From an uncultured Christensenellaceae bacterium (GTDB taxonomy: Bacteria; Bacillota; Clostridia; Christensenellales; Pumilibacteraceae): a DNA stretch of 64,000 bases. Where the stretch lies: NCBI GenBank assembly GCA_910588155.1, contig CAJUPB010000004.1:83134-147133 (forward strand), written 5' to 3'. Positions 41,955 to 51,168 of this stretch are shown piece by piece. A program made the position numbers and the translations under genes. Numbering within the stretch: the first letter of the stretch is position 1; each line of letters starts with the position of its first letter. The notes under the pieces were generated by a model. It saw only the letters and a program-made list of their open reading frames with translations, made no database searches and had not been told where the DNA came from.

Positions 41955-43964
41955 TCAGCTTTCGGATTCCGCCGCGTTTGCGGTTTTTCTTTTGCTTATC
42001 TCTTCCTTTCTCTTCGGCAAAAACGGTTTGAGTCTTATATATTTTGTTCTTTCGCCCATAGGGTTGAACAGTCTGCCGCCGCCGTCGTAGAACTTATTGA
42101 AGAACTCTATGAACTGCAATCTCGCGTTGTGAACATAGCCCGAAAGCAATCCGAGACCGAGATTGAACGCGTGCAGCGGTATCAATACTATTATGCCTAA
42201 AACATAACCTATAAAACCGATGCCGAAGAACAGCGAACCGAGAGTGTTGAATGCCAGCGCGATTGCGGAGGACGCCAACGCGAGACCGAACAGTCTTGCA
42301 TAGCTCAACACGTCGGACAGCAGATTTACGAGGTCATAAAGACCGGCAAAGCCGCCGACTATCTTTCCCGCAATCGTAGGCTTTGCGTGACCTGCCGTCA
42401 ATATTATGCCTACGAGCGAGGCGATTATCACGATTATTCCAGCCGTCGCAAAGCCGCTCGAAAGTTTTGCGAGCAGGTTCAGCATTATGAGTCCCACGCC
42501 GACGAGGATGGTGAATTTGAACACGACGTCGATTATGCCCGCAAAGTATTTCTTCTGTCTGAACATTTTTGCGGCATAGAGACCGTATCCGAACACTATC
42601 TGCACTACGCCGAGTGCCAAGCTCAATCCGAACATCAGCAACGGTTCGTTCAGCGGATTGAACCACAATGCCGGTATGCCCTCTATTCCGAACAGACCGC
42701 CGAACAGCACGCCCCAGAAAACCGTCGATATGCCGCAAATTCCTATCAATGCGATAAGTTTTGCCGTACCTTTTTCGGGTTTCAAAATTTTCAGCGCAAT
42801 CAAGGCGACTGCCGTCATTATCACTCCGTAACCAGCGTCCGCCATCATAAAGCCGTAGAATATGAAAAAGAATACCGCCATAAACGGATTCGGGTCTATC
42901 TCTCCGTACCCCGGCGGCGAATACAGATTCGTGACGTCCTCGAACGGCGCAATGAGTTTGGGGTTTTCAACGAGTGTCGGCGGATTGTCGTCTTTCTCGG
43001 GTTCGGTCAAAAACACGCACACTCTTTCGGTCTGCGCCCGCACCCTGCCTATGACTTCTTCCGCGACGTCCTTCGGCAGCCAGCCCTCTATGACGAACGT
43101 TTCCTGCGTGCGCACGAAACCCTCCGCCGCGTGCGCCTTTTCCGCCGCAAGAGCGGCTGCATCGTACAGCACTTTCAAGTCGTCGAAATACGGCAAATAA
43201 TTCAGCGACGCACGCAAAAGCTCTCCGTCTTCTTTCAAGAGCTCGCTCTTTTGCCGCTCGTAATCTTTAATCCTGTTTTTCGCGGTATCGTCGAACTTAA
43301 ACTCCGTTTCGCCGAAACCCGATTCCGTCAAGACGCGCAATGCTTTTTCCTTGTCATCTTTCAGCGTTATGACAAGCGCCAGCTTTCCTATTTCGGTCGG
43401 ATAATATTCCGTGACCGCCGCGATTCCCGATTCGTCGAATCTGTCAAAACTTGCGGTCACTGCCGCGGCGTATACCAATACGCGCGAAGTTTTCAACGTA
43501 TCCTTGACTTCGGAAAACTTTAACGGGAAAAATTTATACGGCAAGAGCGCGCGGATTGCAAGCTCCGTGCGCGCAAGCTCCGCCTTTATTTCCGCCCGTC
43601 TGAAACTTATCTTTTCCATTTCGTCGGCTTTGGACAGCAACTCGTATTCTCTTGCCGTCACCTCTTCGACGTCGCCGTACTCCAACACCCGACGCTTGTT
43701 CGAGCGTTTTTTATGTTTTTCTTTCCTGTTTTTATCTCGCTCTTCCGCTTCGGCTTTCGACAAAAAATCGAGAGCAAAAGCCGCTTTCACCTGCTTGCCG
43801 ACGATTTCGTCCAGCTTTGCGGCGTCGTGAGGGCGCGACACGATGTCCACCCCTTCCGTCGGGCAGACTTCGAAAACGCCGGACTTTGCCAGCGTGTCCA
43901 AAACTTTATCGCACTCGGCGGTCAGACCGACCAACCGCAATTTGCTCATTTCGACAACAGACAT
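41955..43964 (-). CDS. ntpI: V-type ATPase subunit I (membrane a-type subunit)
   Basis: The 669-residue protein has a cytoplasmic stator half (1-310, with a coiled coil near 75-145) and a membrane half with about seven to eight helices. It contains PPTLVENPKLIAPFEDVTNLYSPPGYGEIDPNPFMAVFFFIFYGFMMADAGYG near 320-370, the hallmark of subunit a/I, and the essential Arg helix SYARLFGLALASSAIALAFN near 555. It provides the ion half-channels. Confidence 0.95.
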   Translation of the reverse strand: MSVVEMSKLRLVGLTAECDKVLDTLAKSGVFEVCPTEGVDIVSRPHDAAKLDEIVGKQVKAAFALDFLSKAEAEERDKNRKEKHKKRSNKRRVLEYGDVEEVTAREYELLSKADEMEKISFRRAEIKAELARTELAIRALLPYKFFPLKFSEVKDTLKTSRVLVYAAAVTASFDRFDESGIAAVTEYYPTEIGKLALVITLKDDKEKALRVLTESGFGETEFKFDDTAKNRIKDYERQKSELLKEDGELLRASLNYLPYFDDLKVLYDAAALAAEKAHAAEGFVRTQETFVIEGWLPKDVAEEVIGRVRAQTERVCVFLTEPEKDDNPPTLVENPKLIAPFEDVTNLYSPPGYGEIDPNPFMAVFFFIFYGFMMADAGYGVIMTAVALIALKILKPEKGTAKLIALIGICGISTVFWGVLFGGLFGIEGIPALWFNPLNEPLLMFGLSLALGVVQIVFGYGLYAAKMFRQKKYFAGIIDVVFKFTILVGVGLIMLNLLAKLSSGFATAGIIVIIASLVGIILTAGHAKPTIAGKIVGGFAGLYDLVNLLSDVLSYARLFGLALASSAIALAFNTLGSLFFGIGFIGYVLGIIVLIPLHAFNLGLGLLSGYVHNARLQFIEFFNKFYDGGGRLFNPMGERTKYIRLKPFLPKRKEEISKRKTANAAESES

Positions 43965-43984
43965 TTAAAACGATACGCTCCGCA

Positions 43985-44299
43985 CTATATTTTGGATATT
44001 TTTTCGGCGATGCGCTCGACGCACTTGCCGAATTCGCGCTCGTTGACCTTCACGACAGCCGCCGCGTCCTGCTTTGTCTGCCTCATCACCTGCGCCGCCC
44101 TTTCGTCAGCCTCTTTCGCGGCTTTTTTTTCTATCTCGTCCAACTCTTCTTTGAGTCGTGCGGCATATTCCTTTTTCACCTGCTCGACTTCTTCGGCCGC
44201 TCCGTAACGGATATTGCCCGCACGCTCTCTCGCCGCCGCTATTATTTCCTCCGCCTTTTTCTCGGCTTCGGCTATTTCCTTCATAACTTCGTTTATCAT
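43985..44299 (-). CDS. ntpF: V-type ATPase subunit G/H (peripheral stalk helix)
   Basis: A 104-residue single long charged helix (EAEKKAEEIIAAARERAG..., Ala/Glu/Lys heptads) typical of the stator partner of subunit E. It is the first V-ATPase gene, 28 bases after rpiB, and the gene order G/H-I-K-E-C-F-A-B-D that follows equals ntpFIKECGABD of Enterococcus hirae. Confidence 0.88.
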   Translation of the reverse strand: MINEVMKEIAEAEKKAEEIIAAARERAGNIRYGAAEEVEQVKKEYAARLKEELDEIEKKAAKEADERAAQVMRQTKQDAAAVVKVNEREFGKCVERIAEKISKI

Positions 44300-44327
44300 A
44301 GACCCTCTTCTTACCTACAAACACATC

Positions 44328-44777
44328 TCACTTGAAGTATTTTTTTTCCATTTCGGAAATGAGACCCACCCTGCGGGCGTGACGCTCCTCGCCGGAAAAC
44401 GGCGTATCCAGAAACGTTTCGACGATTTTCAATACGCTTCCGATTCCCATACTGCGCTGCCCCACCGCCAAAACGTTCGCATCGTTGTGGAGTCTGGTCG
44501 CCTGTGCCGAAAACACGTCGGCGCACAGCGCGCAACGAATACCTCTGACCTTATTCGCGGCTATGCTCATTCCGATGCCCGTGCCGCAAATCAAAATGCC
44601 CTTTTCGCACTTTCCGCCGGCAACGGCAAGCGCGACTTTTTCGGCGCATACGGGATAGTCGCAGCTTTCGCCGTCCTGCGTGCCGCAATCCAAAATCTCT
44701 TCGTTGCGTTTTTCCAAAAGAGCTTTTATCTCTTTTTTATATTCGGTCGCCGCGTGGTCGCAGCCGATTGCTATCAT
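44328..44777 (-). CDS. rpiB: Ribose-5-phosphate isomerase B
   Basis: The 149-residue enzyme interconverts ribose and ribulose 5-phosphate. Signatures: IAIGCDHAATEYK at the start, DCGTQDGESCDYPVCAEKVA near 35-55 (active-site Cys-type region), ILICGTGIGMSIAANKVRGIRCALC near 65-90, and HNDANVLAVGQRSMG near 100. ATG 44777 is used. A GGAGG lies 13 bases upstream, and an in-frame ATG four codons earlier is only one base from it. The promoter ahead probably drives the V-ATPase operon too. Confidence 0.95.
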   Translation of the reverse strand: MIAIGCDHAATEYKKEIKALLEKRNEEILDCGTQDGESCDYPVCAEKVALAVAGGKCEKGILICGTGIGMSIAANKVRGIRCALCADVFSAQATRLHNDANVLAVGQRSMGIGSVLKIVETFLDTPFSGEERHARRVGLISEMEKKYFK

Positions 44778-44813
44778 ATAAAACAGCATACCTCCGCACT
44801 TTCTATTATGTCT

Positions 44814-44842
44814 ATTATACTATATAAAAATGATTTAATCAA
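44814..44842 (-). promoter_or_regulatory. Promoter of rpiB and probably the V-ATPase operon
   Basis: Minus strand TTGATT (44837-44842), 17-base spacer, TATAAT (44814-44819). No other good promoter appears before ntpF. Confidence 0.75.
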
Positions 44843-44873
44843 TTATTTGACAATTATTTTTCTCAAACAAAGC

Positions 44874-45560
44874 TTATTTTGCCGCTCTCGACGCCGCTTC
44901 GTAAACCTGCGAACAGGCGTTGGAAATTCTTTCGGCGGCAAAACGATAGTCGTCGAGCGATTTCCCGTAAGGGTCGGCCACGTCCGCGCCGCCCGTTATT
45001 TGCGCCAAAGTCACGACTTTCGGGCTGTCGCCTATCGCCCTTCTGTGCGACTCCGTCATACACACGACAAGGTCGCTTTCCGCAATGTCAGCACCCGTAA
45101 GCTGCTGTGCGACGTGAAGCGCAACGCTTATGTTCATCTCTCTCAACGCGGCGTATGCGTAATCGCTCATATCGCTGCCCGTCTCCGCCATAAGCCCCGC
45201 GCTTCTGACCTCGAAACGGTTTTCCTCTCCGCGGCGTTTCAGATAATCGCGGAAGATATACTGCGCCATTGCCGAGCGACAGGTATTGCCCGTACAGACG
45301 AAAGTCACGACAACGGGCTTTTCCCGACGCCGTGCCGTCTCTGCGGTCACTGCGGTTTCGACCGCGGCGGGCTTGCTCTTCGGCTCGCGTACTTTCTTCG
45401 GTTTCTTCAAAACTATCGGCTTTGCCGACGGTTTCTCTTCCTCCCTTACGGGCGGCGCGGCGATACTCACCGTAAGTTTCTTTTCCTTGCCGCGTTTTTT
45501 CTTTTGCGGCGCGGTTTTGACCGTAAGTTCTTTGGGCTTTTTGTTCTTTCTGCCGGGCAT
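44874..45560 (-). CDS. Low-molecular-weight protein tyrosine/arginine phosphatase (YwlE-like) with basic N-terminal extension
   Basis: The C-terminal 145 of 228 residues form an LMW-PTP domain: P-loop VCTGNTCRSAMAQ near residue 88 (C-X5-R-S; the Thr in the loop is as in YwlE-type arginine phosphatases), and the DP acid motif ADPYGKSLDDY near 195. The first 80 residues are an unusual Lys/Pro/Glu/Arg-rich low-complexity stretch (KKPK, KKKRGKEKK) not found in B. subtilis YwlE. It overlaps the upstream ywlC by one base. The neighbourhood ywlC-ywlE-rpiB matches B. subtilis, supporting the assignment. Confidence 0.87.
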   Translation of the reverse strand: MPGRKNKKPKELTVKTAPQKKKRGKEKKLTVSIAAPPVREEEKPSAKPIVLKKPKKVREPKSKPAAVETAVTAETARRREKPVVVTFVCTGNTCRSAMAQYIFRDYLKRRGEENRFEVRSAGLMAETGSDMSDYAYAALREMNISVALHVAQQLTGADIAESDLVVCMTESHRRAIGDSPKVVTLAQITGGADVADPYGKSLDDYRFAAERISNACSQVYEAASRAAK

Positions 45561-46561
45561 CAGATTATACGACCTCCGCTTGATTTTACCAATCTGTTTA
45601 TCAGCGACGAACCTATGCCTCCGTCCTCCACGCCCTCGGCTATGACGACGCCGTGGCACCTGTCGTCGGCAAGGCGCAAATCCGCGAACAGATTGTGCGC
45701 GTAGTCTTCGTAGGTTCTGCCCACTTTCAATGTGGCTCTGTCGCCGTATTTTTCCGCATTCTGACTCAAACAAAGTATCACGGGGTTTTTGCCGCTCTGC
45801 GAAAGTCTGTCGTACCAATCGCATATCGACTGCGCCATATTCTCGTAGTAGGCGGAAAAAAGCACCTCGGCTTTCGGCGCGTAATGCTTATATTTCATAC
45901 CCGGACAAAGCGCGACTTTGCCGGACTGCACGATTTCTATTTCGCCCGCGACTTCTCTCAATTTTTCGGGAGAGAGTCCGCCAGGCCGCAACAGTCGGGG
46001 CTTGTCCGAAGTCAAATCGAGCACCGTCGACTCTATACCTATTTTGCACGCTCCGCCGTCGAGAATATACGGTATTTTTCCGTATAAATCGTTGTACACG
46101 TGCCGTGCGGTCGTGGGACTCGGTCTGCCGCTCAAATTGGCGGAAGGCGCACAAATCGGAACGCCGGCCGCCCTTATCAGCGACAGCGCAGTGGATGATT
46201 TCGGTATTCTCACCGCCACCGTATCGAGTCCGCCCGTCACGGTGTCGGGAACGCAGGGTTTCTTTTTCATAACCAGCGTCAGCGGACCCGGCATAAACGC
46301 CGCGGCAAGTTTGACCGCTATCGGCGGTATCTTTTCCACGACGGCTGATACTTCGTTCATCGACGCGACGTGGACTATCAAAGGGTTGTCGCTCGGTCTG
46401 CCCTTTGCCGCATAAATCTTTTCCGCGGCGGTTGCATCGAGAGCGTTTGCGCCGAGACCGTATACCGTTTCCGTGGGGAAAGCGACAAGCTCGCCGTTTT
46501 TTACGGCTTTTGCGCACAATTTTATATTTTCCGAAGTTGTCGACAGTATTTTCGTATCCAT
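45560..46561 (-). CDS. ywlC: L-threonylcarbamoyladenylate synthase (Sua5/YwlC)
   Basis: The 333-residue enzyme makes the threonylcarbamoyl-AMP used for the t6A37 modification of ANN-decoding tRNAs. It has the YrdC/Sua5 core: FPTETVYGLGANALDATAAEKIYAAKGRPSDNPLIVHV at 28-65, MPGPLTLVMKKK near 90, SANLSGRPSPTTARHV near 143, STVLDL near 177 and RPGGLS, followed by the linker and C-terminal Sua5 domain (PGMKYKHYAPKAEVLF from about 216), so it is the long two-domain type. ATG 46561 follows GAGG by five bases. Upstream open frame is a shadow. Confidence 0.94.
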   Translation of the reverse strand: MDTKILSTTSENIKLCAKAVKNGELVAFPTETVYGLGANALDATAAEKIYAAKGRPSDNPLIVHVASMNEVSAVVEKIPPIAVKLAAAFMPGPLTLVMKKKPCVPDTVTGGLDTVAVRIPKSSTALSLIRAAGVPICAPSANLSGRPSPTTARHVYNDLYGKIPYILDGGACKIGIESTVLDLTSDKPRLLRPGGLSPEKLREVAGEIEIVQSGKVALCPGMKYKHYAPKAEVLFSAYYENMAQSICDWYDRLSQSGKNPVILCLSQNAEKYGDRATLKVGRTYEDYAHNLFADLRLADDRCHGVVIAEGVEDGGIGSSLINRLVKSSGGRII

Positions 46562-46606
46562 AGTATCCTCGTATAAACCGACGGTTTTAAGTCTATAATC
46601 TCCGAT

Positions 46607-47374
46607 ATGAAAGAAAATAAATCTTTGCTTGCCGAAATTCTCGACGCCGCGCTTTTCTTTGTCGTTGCGGTTGTTCTTCTTTTTCTGCCCATACGCACCG
46701 CCTGCGGCACGCTCGATTCGCTCGTCGCCGCGATTGCCGTTTCGGTATCCGTTTTTGCTCTCGCAAAAATCAAAAGCGGAAAAAAGAAGAAGCAGCAAGC
46801 CGCTTCGAAGCGGGGCGAAAAAGTCTGCAAAAGTCTGACGTATCTCGGAGAGGAAAAGCGTTTGGAGTTTTTCGCAAATGCGCTGTCGCGCTTTTCCGAC
46901 GTCGAAATACGCGACGGATATGTGCAAGCGGGCAAAAAGCGGGTGTATCCCGTATTTCTGCCGAGCGGCGCAATCGTTTCGGAATGCGCCCGCATACACG
47001 AAATTTGTCTGCGCGAAAACGTCGAAGCAGTCATAGCCGCTCCCGAGCCGCCGGACAAAACCGCGATGCAGTTCATCGAGGGAAGCAAACGGCTGAAAAT
47101 TTTGAGCGGCGACAAACTGTATCGCCTTGCCGCGGATATGCCGCCTCTCAAAGAGAGCGAAAAAGTCAGACAAAAGGGGCGAATAAAGAAACTGTTTTCC
47201 GCCGCGCTCGACCGCAGTCTTTTCAGACGCTATCTGACGGCAGGCGCACTGCTCATAGGCGCGTCGTATGTTATGCCGCGCTCTTTGATGTATGTCGCGT
47301 TCGGCGTGCTGTGCATTGCTCTGTCTCTGCTGTGTTTGATTCCCAAAAGCGCAAAGCGCAAACGAAACATTTAA
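46607..47374 (+). CDS. Membrane protein of unknown function with cytoplasmic middle domain
   Basis: The 255-residue product has two N-terminal membrane helices (about 10-30 and 36-53), a basic hinge (KSGKKKKQQAASKRGEK), a soluble alpha/beta domain (70-175, with GYVQAGKKRVYPVFLPSGAIV and VEAVIAAPEPPDKTAMQFIEG) and two C-terminal helices (about 207-245). The middle domain layout recalls restriction-endonuclease-like membrane proteins, but I see no clear D-ExK motif. TATAAT (46594-46599) ends seven bases before the ATG and no ribosome binding site is visible, so the mRNA may be leaderless. Confidence 0.7.
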   Translation: MKENKSLLAEILDAALFFVVAVVLLFLPIRTACGTLDSLVAAIAVSVSVFALAKIKSGKKKKQQAASKRGEKVCKSLTYLGEEKRLEFFANALSRFSDVEIRDGYVQAGKKRVYPVFLPSGAIVSECARIHEICLRENVEAVIAAPEPPDKTAMQFIEGSKRLKILSGDKLYRLAADMPPLKESEKVRQKGRIKKLFSAALDRSLFRRYLTAGALLIGASYVMPRSLMYVAFGVLCIALSLLCLIPKSAKRKRNI

Positions 47375-47661
47375 TCTTTGCCGCCCTCTTCCTCGTCTTT
47401 CTTTTCGGAAATCTTTTCTTCTTCCCCGCCCTGCCTGTCCTTGTCGTCGGCAGTTATATGCGGAGTCTTGGTTTCGGCTCGCTCCGACAGCTTTATTACG
47501 ACGAACACGGATATGCCGACGAAGCCCGTAAACAGCGTTATATAGCCGAACCCGTGGTTCAGCGCGGTGGGCAAAGCCAAACACAGTACCAAAGATACCG
47601 TGAATATCGCCATAAAAATCAGCGCGACTATTGCCATTGCTTTTTTGAGTTTCTTGTTCAC
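47371..47661 (-). CDS. Small membrane protein with charged tail
   Basis: The 96-residue product has two membrane helices (about 8-30 and 38-58) and a Glu/Lys/Asp-rich cytoplasmic tail. No family is recognised. Its stop overlaps the end of the convergent gene by four bases. Confidence 0.6.
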   Translation of the reverse strand: MNKKLKKAMAIVALIFMAIFTVSLVLCLALPTALNHGFGYITLFTGFVGISVFVVIKLSERAETKTPHITADDKDRQGGEEEKISEKKDEEEGGKD

Positions 47662-47725
47662 GACTATATTTTACCACAGATTCGTGAAAGTTGCAAGAAA
47701 TTTATACAAACCAATCGGCAAAATA

Positions 47726-47754
47726 TTGCATTTTGCGCGGATTTGAGATATAAT
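47726..47754 (+). promoter_or_regulatory. Promoter of cls, placing the start codon at +1
   Basis: TTGCAT (47726-47731), 17-base spacer, TATAAT (47749-47754). The ATG at 47762 lies seven bases after the -10 box, so the transcript is probably leaderless. Confidence 0.6.
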
Positions 47755-47761
47755 ACCCTAT

Positions 47762-49291
47762 ATGAAGAAATTCTTCAAAAAACTTTGGCGAATAATTACG
47801 AATAGGGCGTTTTTGATAGCGCTGGCTCTCTTCATACAGTTGGCGCTGTTTGCGACGGCGGTGGTTTTTCTTTCGTTTGCTTCCATCGCAGTATATATTT
47901 CCTTTTCCGTCGTTTCGGTCGTCGTCTGCTTTTTCATCGTCAGCAAAGACGATAATCCCGCATACAAGCTCGCTTGGGTGGTGCCGATTTTGGTTCTGCC
48001 CTTTTTCGGAGGTATGATGTACATCGCTCTCGGGCGTCGGAATATGCGCCCCAAGCGAAAAAAGCGCATACGCAGTCTGACGAAGCAAGGGCGCGAAAAA
48101 CTCAAAGAGCTCTCCGCGAGCGTGCGGCCGACACACGAAAGAAACGCCAAACTCGCCAACTTTGTGGAAAAGAGTTCCGACTTTCCCGTTTTCGAAAACT
48201 CGCGCGTCGTCTATTACGAAATCGGCGAAAAATATGCCGCCGCGCTTGTGGAAGAATTGAGAAAAGCCGAGAAGTTCATCTTTCTCGAATACTTCATCAT
48301 AGACACCGGCAAATTCTGGGATTCCGTTTTGGAGGTCTTGAAAGAAAAAGCCGCGAACGGCGTGGACGTGCGCATCATATACGACGACGTGGGCTGTCTG
48401 TTCAAGCTGCCGTCCAATTACGACAAGAAACTCAAAGCCGCCGGAATCAAGACCAGCGTTTTCAACCGACTCGTGCCGTCTCTCGACATCAGAATGAACA
48501 ACCGTTCTCACCGCAAAATCGCAGTCGTGGACGGCAAAGTTGCGTTTACGGGCGGAATCAATATCGCCGACGAATACATCAACGAAATTTCGCGGTTCGG
48601 GCATTGGAAAGATACCGGCATTTGTGTGTACGGAGCGGCGGTAAACAGTTTTACCGTTATGTTTCTGACTTTCTGGGCGGCTTCGGAAAACAAGTCCGAC
48701 ATCGATTTCGAGCCCTATCTCGTCCGAGATTTTCCCGTCTTGAACTGCGGCAAAATTCAGCCGCTGTCGGGAGAACCGAACAGCGGTCAGCTTTTGGAAA
48801 ACTCTTTCATACAGATAATCAACAATGCCAGCAGATACGTTTACATCAACACGCCGTATCTCATCCCCGACAACGAAACATACACCGCGCTGTGCCTTGC
48901 CGCAAAGAGCGGCGTGGACGTGCGCATAACAATGCCGCACATTCCGGACAAAAAGACGGTGTTTATGATGTCTCGTTCTTTCTACCCCGGGCTTTTGAAA
49001 GCCGGAGTCAAAATTTACGAGTACGTTCCCGGCTTTATGCACGCCAAGAGTTTCGTATGCGACGACGACGTGGCATACGTCGGTTCTTGCAATATGGACT
49101 ATCGTTCTTTCTATCTGCACTACGAGTGCGGCGCGCTTTTATACGAGTCGGAGTGCATTGCGGACATAAAGCGGGACTATTTGACCACGCTCAAAGAATG
49201 CAAGCCGATTTCTTACGAAACCGCGACGGATGTCACGATGTTCACGAAAATAGCGCGGTCAATTTTGCGCGTATTCGCGCCGCTGTTATGA
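47762..49291 (+). CDS. cls: Cardiolipin synthase
   Basis: The 509-residue enzyme condenses two phosphatidylglycerols to cardiolipin in the membrane. It has two N-terminal membrane helices (about 18-60 and 70-92) and two phospholipase D domains with HKD motifs: HRKIAVVDGKVAFTGGINIADEY near residue 247 and HAKSFVCDDDVAYVGSCNMDYRS near 427, where the second shows HxK with D spaced as usual. The length and order match bacterial ClsA. It is a single gene ended by a shared terminator. Confidence 0.95.
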   Translation: MKKFFKKLWRIITNRAFLIALALFIQLALFATAVVFLSFASIAVYISFSVVSVVVCFFIVSKDDNPAYKLAWVVPILVLPFFGGMMYIALGRRNMRPKRKKRIRSLTKQGREKLKELSASVRPTHERNAKLANFVEKSSDFPVFENSRVVYYEIGEKYAAALVEELRKAEKFIFLEYFIIDTGKFWDSVLEVLKEKAANGVDVRIIYDDVGCLFKLPSNYDKKLKAAGIKTSVFNRLVPSLDIRMNNRSHRKIAVVDGKVAFTGGINIADEYINEISRFGHWKDTGICVYGAAVNSFTVMFLTFWAASENKSDIDFEPYLVRDFPVLNCGKIQPLSGEPNSGQLLENSFIQIINNASRYVYINTPYLIPDNETYTALCLAAKSGVDVRITMPHIPDKKTVFMMSRSFYPGLLKAGVKIYEYVPGFMHAKSFVCDDDVAYVGSCNMDYRSFYLHYECGALLYESECIADIKRDYLTTLKECKPISYETATDVTMFTKIARSILRVFAPLL

Positions 49292-49308
49292 ATCTTGCAT
49301 AAAAACCG

Positions 49309-49335
49309 CGGGACGGCTTTTGCCGTCCCGTTTTT
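49309..49335. terminator. Bidirectional terminator between cls and the ABC exporter
   Basis: CGGGACGGC/GCCGTCCCG stem (49309-49317, 49322-49330) with a TTTT loop and T/A runs outside on both strands. Confidence 0.88.
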
Positions 49336-49336
49336 C

Positions 49337-51100
49337 TTACAGGTTTTTGAACTGGTATTCGTAAAGCGATTTATAGATACCGCCCTTTTGAATCAACTGC
49401 TCGTGCGAGCCTCTCTCGGCAATGCCGTCCTGCGTCACCACTATTATCTCGTCGGCGTTCTTCACCGTGGAAAGGCGATGCGCGACAACCAGCGTCGTTC
49501 TGCCCTCCGACAGGTGGGACAGCGCGTCCTGTATCTGCATTTCCGTGGCGTTGTCGAGCGCAGAAGTCGCCTCGTCCAAAATCAATATCGGCGGATTCTT
49601 CAAGAACGCGCGCGCAATCGACACGCGCTGTTTCTGACCGCCCGACAGTTTGACGCCGCGTTCTCCGACATTGGTTTCGTATCCGTCGGGCAAGGACTGT
49701 ATATACTCGTGAATATTTGCTTTCTTTGCCGCCTCGGCAATCTCCTCGTCGCTCGCATCGAAATTGCCGTAAGCTATATTTTCCTTGATTGTGCCGTTGA
49801 ACAGGAACACGTCCTGCTGTACTATGCCGATGTTTTTGCGCAGAGAGTTTCGGCTCAAATCGCGTATGTCGTAGCCGTCCACGGTTATTCTGCCCTCGTC
49901 AATCTCGTAGAACCTCGGTATCAAATGGCACAGCGTGGTTTTGCCGCCGCCGCTGGGACCGACCAAAGCCACGGTCTTGCCTGCGTCTATCTTCATCGAG
50001 AAGTCCGAAATGACCTTTCTGTCGCTTTCGTCGTTTTTATAGCCGAACGCGACGTTTTCGAATTCTATGTTTCCGCACAGCTTCTGCGGCGTTATAGCGT
50101 CCGCCCTTTCCTGCTCCGGGGGTATATCCATTATGTCGCAGAAACGCTTGAAGCCCGTCGCTCCGTCCTGTATCTGCTCGTAAATCGTGGTCAGCGTGCG
50201 TATCGGATTTATCAGCGCGCTTATATACAGCACGAACGCCGCAAACTCGCCCGTATCTATTCTGCCGTAATAAAAGAACAGACCTGCGGCGACGAGCACG
50301 GCAAAATAGAGAAAGTCCATCATAAACGTCATTGACGAAAAGAACTCGCCCATAACCTTATACTGTCTGCTCTTTGCCTTGACAAACGCCTTATTGCCCT
50401 TTTCGAATTTTTCCTTTTCGTGATTTTCCGAGGCATAGGCGCGCGAAACCCGCATTCCCGAAATCGCGCTTTCTATGTCTGCGTTTATCTCTCCCTGAAC
50501 CTCGCGCGTTTTTTCGTAGACCTTTATCATACGATTGCGCATAAGCATTATATAAATTACGATTATCGGTATGAACGCAAAGACAATCAGCGCCAGCCAA
50601 ATGTCTATCGTCCCGACCATCGCGAACGCTCCGACAATCGTTATACAGGACAGGAACACGTCTTCCGGTCCGTGGTGAGCAAGCTCGGCAATCTCGAACA
50701 AATCGTTCGTCATACGGCTCATAATCACGCCCGTCTTATTGTCGTCGAAATATTTGAACGGCAGTTTTTGAAGATGATTGAACAGCTGCGAACGCATATC
50801 CGCCTGTATTCTAACGCCGACGAGATGTCCCCAATACTGCAAAACGTAATTCAGCAGAGCTTTTACGGCGTAGACCGCAAGAAGAACGCCCGACGCGGCA
50901 AGCAGAAGATTCAGCAGTTTGTTCGGAACATAGTTGTTTATTATCTCTTTGGTTATATACGGATACAAGAGATTGAATACGGCTATCAAGAGCGCGCACA
51001 GCATATCGACGACAAACAGCTTTTTATGCGGTTTATAGAATTTGACAAACCGTTTCAAAAGCCCTTTCGTTTTTTGTTCCTTTATCTTTTCTTTTTTCAT
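49337..51100 (-). CDS. ABC transporter, fused permease and ATPase (exporter type)
   Basis: The 587-residue half-transporter has six membrane helices (about 25-300) and a nucleotide-binding domain with Walker A GPSGGGKTTLCHL near 372, signature LSGGQKQRVSIARA near 474, Walker B ILILDEATSALD near 494 and the H-loop VVAHRLSTV near 526. It belongs to the MsbA/LmrA/BmrA-like multidrug or lipid exporter family and would act as a homodimer, since no second half-transporter gene is adjacent. AAAGGAAG lies five bases before the ATG. Confidence 0.94.
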   Translation of the reverse strand: MKKEKIKEQKTKGLLKRFVKFYKPHKKLFVVDMLCALLIAVFNLLYPYITKEIINNYVPNKLLNLLLAASGVLLAVYAVKALLNYVLQYWGHLVGVRIQADMRSQLFNHLQKLPFKYFDDNKTGVIMSRMTNDLFEIAELAHHGPEDVFLSCITIVGAFAMVGTIDIWLALIVFAFIPIIVIYIMLMRNRMIKVYEKTREVQGEINADIESAISGMRVSRAYASENHEKEKFEKGNKAFVKAKSRQYKVMGEFFSSMTFMMDFLYFAVLVAAGLFFYYGRIDTGEFAAFVLYISALINPIRTLTTIYEQIQDGATGFKRFCDIMDIPPEQERADAITPQKLCGNIEFENVAFGYKNDESDRKVISDFSMKIDAGKTVALVGPSGGGKTTLCHLIPRFYEIDEGRITVDGYDIRDLSRNSLRKNIGIVQQDVFLFNGTIKENIAYGNFDASDEEIAEAAKKANIHEYIQSLPDGYETNVGERGVKLSGGQKQRVSIARAFLKNPPILILDEATSALDNATEMQIQDALSHLSEGRTTLVVAHRLSTVKNADEIIVVTQDGIAERGSHEQLIQKGGIYKSLYEYQFKNL

Positions 51101-51168
51101 TTTTACTTCCTTTGATAATAGTTATCCTCCCGTTATACCATACTAACGTTATAAAAAGGAGGAATTAT

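Noticed and set aside
46562..47677. Upstream extension of the ywlC frame
   Set aside because: Arg-rich, lacks domain signals, and overlaps the 46607 gene on the other strand. The Sua5 core begins at 46561.
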